Part shown: positions 34,259-42,865 of the stretch, one piece after another
How positions within the stretch are numbered: position 1 is the first letter of the stretch
Layout of the letters: the number at the start of each line of letters is the position of its first letter
DNA from: Fulvia fulva
Taxonomy: Eukaryota > Ascomycota > Dothideomycetes > Mycosphaerellales > Mycosphaerellaceae
Length of the DNA: 64,000 bases
Reading direction: 5' to 3'
Assembly (NCBI RefSeq): GCF_020509005.1
Contig: NC_063020.1
Span: forward strand, 1,860,001 to 1,924,000
The notes under the pieces: generated by a model
Told to the model about the DNA's origin: nothing
What the model saw: only the letters and a program-made list of their open reading frames with translations
The model's database searches: none
Made by a program: the position numbers and the translations under genes

Positions 34259-35084
34259 TGCAGCTAGAGATGAAGAGGCTCGCGAGTCCGTTCGCGGAGA
34301 GCTGTGCTAACCAAGCAGGGTCGTGTGCGGTTCGAGCTTTGAGGGTTGTTTCGTAGAGGATGTACCTCCTAGTTGCGCGTCGTCTTCGCGTTCAGGGCTT
34401 GGTCATACACATCATGGCAGCGCCAGCAATCCTCACGACCGGCTGTCCAGATGGACATGGAGATGGAGCAATTCCTCCGCTGCCATGAGAAGTACTCATC
34501 TGCAGGACAGGCATTCGAAGAGGTGACATTCTGGTAGTGCCTCGGGGAACGCGGTCCAGAAGACGCCCTGTTTATTAGTCTCACGCATGACTCAGCAGAT
34601 GTCAATGTTTCGACACATCTCGAAGTCGCGCCTTTCTCTTCACGCAACATCATCTTCTCGAACGTGCAGTGCATACCTGGACAAGATGGAAGACCCAGTA
34701 TTCTTCACTGATGCCGCGTGTGAATAGACTGGTGCCCCCGCTGGCCACGGGAAAGACATTCAAAGATGATCTCTATTGAGGAGGCTGGGAGGCTGTCTGG
34801 GTCTTGCAGCGGGAATGTATTGCCAACGACGTGAAGATAGGTGGGTGATGCTCTCAGGGAAGTCCACAAGTACAATGCCGCCAGGTGCGTCGTTCGACAG
34901 ATGTTCGACAGATGTGATTTTGCAGGGAGTAGGCATGTTGCTAGAAGGATGAGGTCTCCACACTCTCAGGCCTGGACCTCGGCATCATATCAACCGCACC
35001 GCAATGCTCCTTCCTCGACATGTTGACGAACACTTCGCGCTGGCCATCAAGGCCAATTGCATATCCTGACATTACCAGATCAGC
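34259..35084. other. Divergent intergenic region, acyltransferase / carboxyltransferase
   Basis: The two genes point away from each other, so this 826-bp space must hold both promoters. No coding frame with support was seen. Confidence 0.4.
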
Positions 35085-36866
35085 ATGGCCAATGGAGAAG
35101 ACACCCAGTCGCCATCGTCGAAGACAGACGCTCCCCACACCAAAGCCGCAGCCCGAGCAGAACAAGTCTCTGGCCATTTAAAGACTGATGATCAAACCCA
35201 AAAATCCAACACCGGCCGCAGACGACGCAAGGACAAGAAAGACGAACTTCCCGCCGACTATTCCGACATCCTAGGCCACCTTTCCACCCTCCGCCAAATC
35301 TCCAACACCCCAGACACCTCCCGGCGTGGCTACGTCCGCCAAATACAGGACGGCAAGCTCTGGGTCCGCGAACGTCTCGACAAACTCCTAGATGCAGGAT
35401 CCTTCAAGGAAATCGGCTCCGTCAGCGGTCACGTCAAATGGAAGCATCTAGGTGGCGAGCGCGAGGAGCCTGAGTCTTACCTCCCTCACAATAATGTCCA
35501 GGCCTTTGGGAAATTGAATGGAAGACAGGTTGTCCTGACCGCTGATGACTTTACGATAAGGGCTGGTCATCAGGATGGCCATCTCATGGCGAAGACGTTG
35601 TTTACGGAGAAGATGAGTATCCAGCTCAAGTTACCTATGATCAAGCTCACAGATGGGAGTTCTGGTGGTGGGTCCGTTACGTCCATTGCCGCTACGGGGT
35701 TCTCATACGTTCCTCCAATGCAACAAGGTTTTGATGTTGTGACGAAGCAACTGAATATGGGAATTCCTAACCTTGGAGCTGTCGTAGGACCTGCAATCGG
35801 GCTTGGTGCAGCGAGAGTAGTGAGTTGCCACTTCAGTGTTATGGCTGCAAATGTCGGAGCGCTCTTCAACGCGGGCCCAAATGTGGTGAAGAATGCCACC
35901 TTCGAGGAGGGGCTGAGTTTCACGGATCTAGGAGGACCAGCGATGCACTGCACAAACGGGACGATTGATAACATGGCCGCCACGGAAGAGGAGTGTTTCG
36001 AGCAGCTGAGGACGGTGCTCGGATACTTGCCAAATTGTGGAACTCAGGTGCCGCCTGTTGTATCGTGCGACGATCCGACTGACCGCGAAGATGTCGAGCT
36101 TCAAACAATTATCCCAAGGAAGCGTGAGAGGATGTACAACCCTCGGAAGGTGATCACGGGAGTTGTCGATAAAGGCTCCTGGTTCGAGATCGGTGCACTA
36201 TGGGGACGGACGACGATCATAGGCCTGGCCAGACTAGGAGGCCGCCCTGTCGGAATTCTCTCTAACAACGCGGAAGTCCTCTCGGGCGCCATCGACGCCG
36301 CAGGTTCCCAGAAATTGACCCGCCACCTGAAGTTCTGCGACGTGTTCAACCTGCCCATCCTCCAATTCATCGATGCACCAGGGTATGCTGTAGGGACAGT
36401 AGCAGAGCGGACCGCCACAATGCGCTGGGGCGTCGAGTTGACAAAAGCGTACTACACCACCACAGTCCCGATCTTCAGCGTCATAATCCGAAAATGCTAC
36501 GGCGTCGCGGGAGGAGTGATGGTAGATTGTCGAGAGCCACATATGCGAGTGGCATGGCCGAGTGGCGAGTGGGGCAGTTTGCCGCTGGATGGAGGGATTG
36601 AGGTAGCGCATAGTCATGAGCTGAGGCAGATTGAGAAGGAGAAGGGGGAGGAGGCGAGGAAGGAGCGGTACAGGGAGTTGGATGAGATGTATAGACGGAT
36701 GATGAATCCCGTCAGGACTGCGAATCATTTCAGTATCGAGGAGATCATTGATCCGGTGCATACGAGGAGCTTGGTGGCGGAGTGGTTGAGGTTGACTTAC
36801 GAGGCGGATCTGCCGGAGAGGGTGGTGCACAGAATGGGTGGGAAGTTACAGCCTTTGTACGCATAG
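35085..36866 (+). CDS. Acyl-CoA carboxylase carboxyltransferase (beta) subunit
   Basis: An intronless 593-residue frame. After about 50 charged, disordered residues it holds the two crotonase-fold halves of a biotin-dependent carboxyltransferase. The N-half shows VRERLDKLLDAGSFKE and GGGSVTSIAATG. The C-half shows GRPVGILSNNAEVLSGAIDA, QFIDAPGYAVGT and an acyl-CoA-binding KCYGVAGGVM. Such subunits move the carboxyl group from carboxybiotin to an acyl-CoA, as in propionyl- or methylcrotonyl-CoA carboxylase. The expected RKRE-rich N-terminus is not an obvious mitochondrial presequence. No biotin carboxylase/carrier gene is in the window, so the partner must lie elsewhere. The substrate is not determinable; fungi often carry several paralogues. 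Confidence 0.85.
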   Translation: MANGEDTQSPSSKTDAPHTKAAARAEQVSGHLKTDDQTQKSNTGRRRRKDKKDELPADYSDILGHLSTLRQISNTPDTSRRGYVRQIQDGKLWVRERLDKLLDAGSFKEIGSVSGHVKWKHLGGEREEPESYLPHNNVQAFGKLNGRQVVLTADDFTIRAGHQDGHLMAKTLFTEKMSIQLKLPMIKLTDGSSGGGSVTSIAATGFSYVPPMQQGFDVVTKQLNMGIPNLGAVVGPAIGLGAARVVSCHFSVMAANVGALFNAGPNVVKNATFEEGLSFTDLGGPAMHCTNGTIDNMAATEEECFEQLRTVLGYLPNCGTQVPPVVSCDDPTDREDVELQTIIPRKRERMYNPRKVITGVVDKGSWFEIGALWGRTTIIGLARLGGRPVGILSNNAEVLSGAIDAAGSQKLTRHLKFCDVFNLPILQFIDAPGYAVGTVAERTATMRWGVELTKAYYTTTVPIFSVIIRKCYGVAGGVMVDCREPHMRVAWPSGEWGSLPLDGGIEVAHSHELRQIEKEKGEEARKERYRELDEMYRRMMNPVRTANHFSIEEIIDPVHTRSLVAEWLRLTYEADLPERVVHRMGGKLQPLYA

Positions 36867-36871
36867 TATGG

Positions 36872-38269
36872 TCACGGAGGTACTGTGTCGTCCTCATCTG
36901 GCGGCTCTTCTTCAAGCAGTGGCACATTCGCATTGCCTTTGTAGCCTTCAGCCCACGGTGGTTTTCCATCCTCATCGAACTCAGCCCAGACGAAGTATGT
37001 GCACCCTTTCTTTCCTGGGGTATAGTTGGCGTAGCACTGCCACATGTATCGTCCCCTGGTGACCTTCCGCTTCTGCACGCATCGCAGTACACATGAGACG
37101 CCACAGCGGCACTTTGGTGTATACTTTGGATGAAGGTAGTCCTTGTAGCATCGGTACGTAATGTTGAGTCGCTTGTTCTGGGCCAATGGATGCGGGTCGA
37201 TAGCTTGGGCCGGTGCAATAGAATGTTTCCATTCTTCTTGCATCTCTGCATGCATGACCAGAAGCGAGTTGTGCGGTAAGTGGATGGCAATTTGGCCTTG
37301 CTCGTCCGCTTGCGTGGCGTCTGGAGGAACAATGCGGCGCACTCTGAACTCACGGCCGACTCCCAGAGAGAGGCTGCCGATGATGGTGCGTGGTCCAAGG
37401 TATGTCAACTGGTCGGAGTGATAGCCCACATTCTCCTTGCCACCATCATAGCAGTTGACGAAGCTGGCGTTTGGCTCCCAGGCATCAGGCGACTGGAACT
37501 TGAGCCTCTCGCCATTGGGTTGGAAGTCCTGCATTCGCCTTTCTACCTGCTCGTTGACAGTCTCTTTCACGATCGCGGATACTTCGAGCATGACCGGTGT
37601 CGTCTGTGAGAGTTGTGACTCGTAGACTGCGCCATCGTATGTGTACTCCGTCTTTTGTCGCTTGAGCTCTTCCAAGGTGTCCACGTAGAACTTCCAAGTA
37701 TGCGGACTCTGTACTGTGCGCTCGAACATCTGAAAGGTGCCTCTTTGGAAGGTGGACGCTTCCACCAACAGCTCTTTCAGCAGTGAATCGGCCAGCTCGG
37801 TGGGCAGGAAGTTGTGAATGATTGAACATGGTGTATGCTTCTCGATGTCTTTTGGCGAGTAGAGGTGCAACGTCTTGCCCTTCTTAGTCGCCAACTTGCG
37901 TGGCTCTTGACCAGCGTCCTGAGATTCTCTTCCGCTCGTTGCAAATGCATTGATTGATGACTGGTAGCCTATCGTGGCGGGCAGCTTCCTCTTCCTCTCA
38001 GTCGCATCATTGAACACATTGCTAAGTGCTTCACACGCCTTGACGGCGCTCCCGCCATTGTCCAACAGGTACTCCAGGTGTACATCTTGGCTCACGTTCG
38101 GATGGAGTGATGCCAGCACGGCCAGCTTGAACTCGGTATCTTCTGCATTCTCCTCGTGGTCGGCGGTCCTTGCGATTTCTTGTGCTTCATCTGAAGGCTT
38201 CAGCCGCTTGGGCTTGCTCTGTAGGAACGTTTCCATCGTCGCCTCGCCATCGGTATATCCAGGCCGCAT
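36872..38269 (-). CDS. AlkB-like dioxygenase with CUE-like and GRF zinc-finger domains
   Basis: A single 465-residue frame, converging on the carboxyltransferase gene with only 5 bases between their ends. A CUE-like helix bundle (AVLASLHPNVSQDVHLEYLL) covers about residues 48-85. The 2-oxoglutarate/Fe(II) core follows at about 140-380. Its iron ligands are His284 and Asp286 (YHSDQL) and probably His349 (EWKHS), with the 2OG-binding RLNITYR near 367-373. A C-terminal GRF-type finger starts at CRCG (387) and runs through WQCYANY to about 430. AlkB enzymes of the ALKBH2/3 type remove alkyl damage from nucleic acids, and GRF fingers bind nucleic acid. The order CUE-AlkB-GRF suggests a ubiquitin-linked DNA-repair enzyme; the repair role is inference. 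Confidence 0.85.
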   Translation of the reverse strand: MRPGYTDGEATMETFLQSKPKRLKPSDEAQEIARTADHEENAEDTEFKLAVLASLHPNVSQDVHLEYLLDNGGSAVKACEALSNVFNDATERKRKLPATIGYQSSINAFATSGRESQDAGQEPRKLATKKGKTLHLYSPKDIEKHTPCSIIHNFLPTELADSLLKELLVEASTFQRGTFQMFERTVQSPHTWKFYVDTLEELKRQKTEYTYDGAVYESQLSQTTPVMLEVSAIVKETVNEQVERRMQDFQPNGERLKFQSPDAWEPNASFVNCYDGGKENVGYHSDQLTYLGPRTIIGSLSLGVGREFRVRRIVPPDATQADEQGQIAIHLPHNSLLVMHAEMQEEWKHSIAPAQAIDPHPLAQNKRLNITYRCYKDYLHPKYTPKCRCGVSCVLRCVQKRKVTRGRYMWQCYANYTPGKKGCTYFVWAEFDEDGKPPWAEGYKGNANVPLLEEEPPDEDDTVPP

Positions 38270-38589
38270 CGATCTCGCATCTTGCCCGTGATCGGAGGAA
38301 GATGTTGTGCAGATGAACTCGGAGACAAGAAACCCGAGGTGACTGCTTCACGTTTGGGTCAGCAAACGCGCTAGACTAGGAAGTCGCGATGGTGCCTCGG
38401 TGCTGTTCGCGTTCTGGGACTGTGCAAACAACATCGAGATTCGGCTCAACATCAATAGCCAGATGATACGTGGCGGCGGAGATGCTGAGCTCGATCACAG
38501 TCATGCTTTTGGCACGATAACGTCGGCATCAAGTGGTATGTGCTCTCAGCCGCAGTGGAGATCTTGTGAGTCACAGCGCTACGTTTTTC

Positions 38590-38595
38590 TATATA
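38590..38595 (+). promoter_or_regulatory. TATA-like element upstream of the GNAT gene
   Basis: TATATA, 50 bases before the ATG of the acetyltransferase gene. Sequence evidence only. Confidence 0.3.
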
Positions 38596-38644
38596 CATTT
38601 CCGTCTGAAGACGAAGGAGAACTGTTTGAACCCAACCGGATCCA

Positions 38645-39402
38645 ATGGCTGAAGAAGGCACCACACTGCTGGAGCAGCCTCCGATCCATACGATCGACAC
38701 CGAGCGACTACATTTGAAGACTATCACCATGGACGATCTCGACAACATCATGGACATCATTACCGATGTGAGCATAAAGCAGTGGACGTGCGTATCTCCC
38801 TTGGCAGATCGCCAGCTCCTTGTCTGATACTCGCAGCTCTCAAGGTCCAGTGGCCAACAGACAACAAGGCGAACGATGGCTAAGTGCGCGAGCATTAGGA
38901 CCAGGCGTCATCAACTTTGCTATCAGGGAGCGACTTGACGACCAGGTCAAAGGCAAGATCATCGGCATCATCGGCAGTTTCCATCCCCCCGCTTGTGGCT
39001 ACATGATTCACTCAGGTAGAATCGTTGTTGAAAGACTGCCAGCACCATATTGACCATCTTCCAGGTCACACAGGCAATGGCTACGCCACAGAAGCGCTCA
39101 AAGCCTTCGTCCCATTCTACTTTCAGCATCACCCTTCAGTGAGCGGAGATGGACTGGGCTTTGATCACATCGAAGGCTTCGTTGATGCTCAGAACTACGC
39201 GAGTCAGCGGATCCTCGAGAAATGTGGCTTCACAAAGGTCGTATATCGAGAGCAGGCCTTCAACAGTCCATTGACGGGGCTACGGGATGATATGATCTTC
39301 CGCTACCCTAGACCCGGAACGACTTTGGAGCAGCTAGGCCTCGATGCCGCATCAGAAGCAAGGCCGTCTGGAGATCAGCCTCCTGAACCACCGGTACAAT
39401 AG
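38645..39402 (+). CDS. GNAT-family N-acetyltransferase
   Basis: Three exons (38645-38787, 38837-39015, 39065-39402) give an exact 219-residue frame. The start MAEEGTTLL is followed by IDTERLHLKTITMDD, the usual opening of RimJ-type acetyltransferases. The last junction restores HSGHTGNGYATEAL, the acetyl-CoA-binding motif A, and AQNYASQRILEKCGF is the family's C-terminal helix. It should move acetyl from acetyl-CoA to an amine, but the substrate is unknown. A proline-rich tail ends the protein. Confidence 0.85.
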
Positions 39403-39613
39403 TGTCAAACACCAAAACCCCTAGCTCCCCCCAAATTCCGCTGTCCCATGATCTCGAATCGAATAAGTGTTCCCGCTGTCGCCTTTCCAGCATCCGCCGT
39501 CGGTTCCACAAGAGAAAGGCAAGTCTCAGAACTCTGTACTTCCATTCATTGAACTCCACTGATTTCGTGGTCTCAGCCGGACTCGATACACGATCATTTG
39601 GAGAGGATACTGC

Positions 39614-40449
39614 TCACGCCTGCTGCTCTCCTATGGCAACTCCGCCCGGCGACGACGAGCCCGAGTGACCTGAACCTGAACCCGAGCCATCTGAAGCTTG
39701 AACGCCTCCGGGGCACGCCGAGTCCGAATCTTCTAAAAGCGAGTCCGGGGCATGACCTGAGCTCGAATCGCCCGAGTACTGCTCCTGTTGTTGAGGTACG
39801 TTCAACAGGCTCGTACGGTCGTTGTGGAACTCGCACACAGAATCCAGAGGGCCGGTGGCCAAGCCCAGCCAATCCTCTCGATCGATATGCTGCATGACTC
39901 GATTCAGCTTTCCGGACTTGATATGTCCCCACCAACCCCTGCCATGTTCATCGACCCACTGGATATAATCCGGCTTCTAGCACTTCTCAGTCTCTCCATT
40001 CGCCCTTCCCACAATGCCGAAACCTCCTGCCTCAGGGTCAGGCGCCGTCGGCCCAGGCGGTCTCCCGAAACGAACACTGCACTTGCTAAGATTCGGCCTA
40101 GGTCTTGGAGGGTTCAGAAAGTGCTTACTGAGAAAAGCGCAGCATTCGTCGCCATTGCCATCCGCTTCCATAGACGTGATTAAATCCACACCCTGGTCGT
40201 CTTGATAGGACACTGTCATTGCCATTCCAATGTCCTCTGCCGACATGTCTTGGCACCAGTTGGCGTTGCTCATGCCGCAGCATTCGTTTTCCTGTCCTGT
40301 CCCGTCGCAGCAGAGGGCACTGATGACTGTTGGCCGTGAAGTTCGGGGTAGAAACACATCCGAGCCTTTCCATCGAGGGCAGTGCTGGGTACTGGCAGAA
40401 GGGCTGAGATGAGGGATGTGAGGACCAGGAGGTTGGATTTGACGGGCAT
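39614..40449 (-). CDS. Secreted cysteine-rich family member, copy 1 (one-base frame change)
   Basis: Begins MPVKSNLLVLTSLISALL, a clear signal peptide, then CFYPE. Beyond this the frame must shift. Between CFY and ALCC this copy has 29 bases where the copy at 40888-41673 has 30. After the shift it reads ALCC-x8-CCG-x5-WCQDMS, then KCSVRFGR, and after a 36-base intron (39977-40012) PDYIQW and GHIKSGKL. Adding the missing base makes exons of 438 and 363 bases, 266 residues, ending in a Gly/Ser-rich acidic tail. It is divergent from the copy at 40888. No known family is recognised. Function is unknown: secreted and probably disulphide-rich by inference. The indel may be real or a base-calling error. 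Confidence 0.6.
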
Positions 40450-40887
40450 GCTGCGCGAATGGGATAGGGATAATCGACTGCGAGTCGTAATGGCGCTTAC
40501 TTCTGGTATTGAGCTTGTCGACTGAGATCTGGGTGTCAATTTGCAACTTGATGGAATGCAGAGCAACGACCAAGCGAAAGACCTGGACTTTATGCGCAGT
40601 ATATTCTGAAACCACATGCCTCGCAACGCACGCCACTGCGCTGGCAAGACAGCAGCGAGGCACGGATGTCATCGCCCGACTAGTAAAAGATGACCTCAGT
40701 ACATGCTTGAAGTCATCCGATCTGAAAGGGAAGCTGTGGTCATCTGCTTGGTCACCCACACTACACTGTTCTTCATAGCTCTGCAACCTCCAACTCACTG
40801 GTAAATCCTGGACTCCGACGTCAAGAACATGCTTCAAGAGTGTCTGTGATCACATTATTTGAGACTTCTTCACTCACCATCCCCAGC
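40450..40887. promoter_or_regulatory. Shared divergent promoter region of secreted copies 1 and 2
   Basis: These 438 bases separate two paralogues that point away from each other, so both promoters must lie here. The side next to copy 2 is pyrimidine-rich just before its ATG. No specific site was identified. Confidence 0.4.
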
Positions 40888-41673
40888 ATGTTTGTCATAA
40901 CCAAGCTGCTGGCCTTGGGCCTAGTCCTCGCTAGTACTCACTCAGTCCATGGCAAACTCCTCTGCTTCTACAACGAGAGAGGCTGCAACCCTTGCGGCTA
41001 CGCTCTCTGCTGCAATGGCGAGATGAAGCCAGGCGACTGTTGTGGCATTGATAATTCAAATTGGTGCAAGGATATGTCTGGCGAAGATCTTCCCTTAACG
41101 ACTCTCGTGAGTCATGTCGTACAGCGACGACGCACTTCGACTTTAACTTACATGTCTTAGGTGAACTTCTACAGCACCGACAAAGCCGTGAACATCATCC
41201 GCACCAGCACTCCAAGACCTGATGGAAGCCGCTGCCTGTCCACTGGGCGACCTGCGAGCATAGAGCCACCTGCACAGTGTAGCATTCAATACGGCGAAGT
41301 CGATCGTAGTGACGGCACGAATGCTCTTGGACAGCCAGGCTTCCTTGGCAGGCGAGTGGACGGCGAGTCAAGCAAGGAGAAACGGTGCTGGCCCCCAAAC
41401 CACGTCCGCTGGACGACATCGGAGGGTGTCACGATGCTAGGCCACATCAACGAGAAGCACGGCAAAAGCGGTTTGCAGAAAGTCATGATGGTTCTGAACA
41501 GCGAAGGCGGCCAGCAGCTGACGGATGAGGCTCGGAGGATGTATGACGGAGGCGAGAAGGATCCGAAAGCGGATTTGCTGGATAGCGCGTGTCGGTATGG
41601 GGATGTTATGGATCAGCCGGTGCATCAGGAGGAGTTTGAGAGCGAGGGGACGGCATTGCAGGAGATCGACTGA
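40888..41673 (+). CDS. Secreted cysteine-rich family member, copy 2 (intact)
   Basis: Two exons (40888-41106, 41161-41673) give an exact 243-residue frame. MFVITKLLALGLVLASTHS is a typical signal peptide. Then come CFYNERGCNPCGYALCC, CCGIDNSNWCKDMSGED, QCSIQYGE, and the C-terminal block PNHVRW with GHINEKHGK. The same blocks in the same order occur in the genes at 39614-40449 and 41839-42573, so the three form a local family. Cysteines cluster in the first 70 residues, as in small secreted proteins of plant-associated fungi, but no tested family is recognised. The start at 40888 is preferred over one further upstream because it places the signal peptide at the N-terminus. Confidence 0.8.
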
Positions 41674-41838
41674 GATCACGCGAGGGCGGGCGGGAGGTCT
41701 TGGGCAGATCAGGTCAAAGTGCTTGTGAGAGATGGTCTTGTACTAGTGGTCCCCTGGTCATACTCCAGTAATGACAATTTGTGTGTGAAGACCCTGCAGT
41801 AACTTGCAAAGGTGTCCTCGAACCATAGTCACCACCCG

Positions 41839-42573
41839 CTAATCTAGCTCTGGCAGTGGAACATACTCATATTGGGTCTCTCCCGGCTCTCGCAGTGCAG
41901 CAGGCCCTGTTCGTGGCGGAGTCTCCCAATGGAACCCCTGTTCATGCTCCAGTATTTCCCATTCTTGGTTCTGGATCAAGCTCGCCACAGAATGCACTCT
42001 CCCTTCCGGGATGGCAATCTGCCTGTGCTTCTTGCTCTTGGGATCAAAGTATATAGCATGGTCGGGCTGTGCACAGACATCCCTCCTACTATGCCCACCC
42101 TCGCTCCCTCCAGCATGCCTACGTTCAAAGCGCATGCTACACCTCGCAAGTTCCTGCCCACCATCCGTGGCGCAGGTGCCCGCCATAGAACACAGAGGTC
42201 AAAAATCTTCTTCGGGTTGGCAGCGGTCCCACAAGCCAACGCCTGTGTTGGTTTTATAGAACTGGAAGATGTAGTCTCGAAGAACTCCTTGACCAGACAT
42301 GGAGCCGCACCAGTGGTCTTCGTCGTGGCCACAGCATTGGCCATGTTCTAGCTTCGTACAGCAGAGCGCCGCACTTTTCTCCAAGGCGCAATTGCTGTTG
42401 TGCGACTCCCAGAAGCAGAAGCGCATTGGCCTGCAGATAGGTGGACGCGCTGGCTGAGGTGCTGGCTGAGGTGCAGGTTGCAAAGAACTTGGAGGTGTGG
42501 ATGGAGAGGGCGGCTCCTCGATGTGCGGTGCGACCGCGCTGGTGGCCAGAAATGCCATGATGATGAGCAGCAT
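41839..42573 (-). CDS. Secreted cysteine-rich family member, copy 3 (internal TGA)
   Basis: Starts MLLIIMAFLATSAVA, a signal peptide, followed by a Pro/Gln-rich linker, then CFWESHNSNC, ALCC-x7-CCG-x5-WCGSMS. At 42199-42201 an in-frame TGA interrupts the frame. The same frame then continues without shift through RCSMRFER and PDHAIYFD to a stop at 41839. Counting the TGA as one position, the reading frame has 244 codons, almost the length of copy 2 (243 residues), and later blocks keep their order. No intron with good borders removes the TGA. It converges on copy 2. Either a recent nonsense change, a read-through stop or a sequencing error is possible. If the stop is real, the product is 124 residues. 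Confidence 0.6.
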
Positions 42574-42865
42574 GGCTCACGAGTGTCAATCTAACAGATA
42601 GTTCTTGTGTTCTGTCAGAGATTTGAGGGCAACGGGTACTGCAGCTTCGATCGGTATCTTCGATGATGGTAATACTGCCGCAGACTATCGTTAGGTTGCA
42701 AAGATCTGAACCAAGAGAGTGCGGAACGACAATCTCATGGTCATGAGTCAGTCTTGTGAGAGGAGGCACGCAGCAATGTCGGTCTGCATGATTGGTGAGC
42801 TCTGTCATCTGATGATGAGTATCCTCGCCGGCAATAGTGCCAGCGAACACGAGCGCACGTCCACC

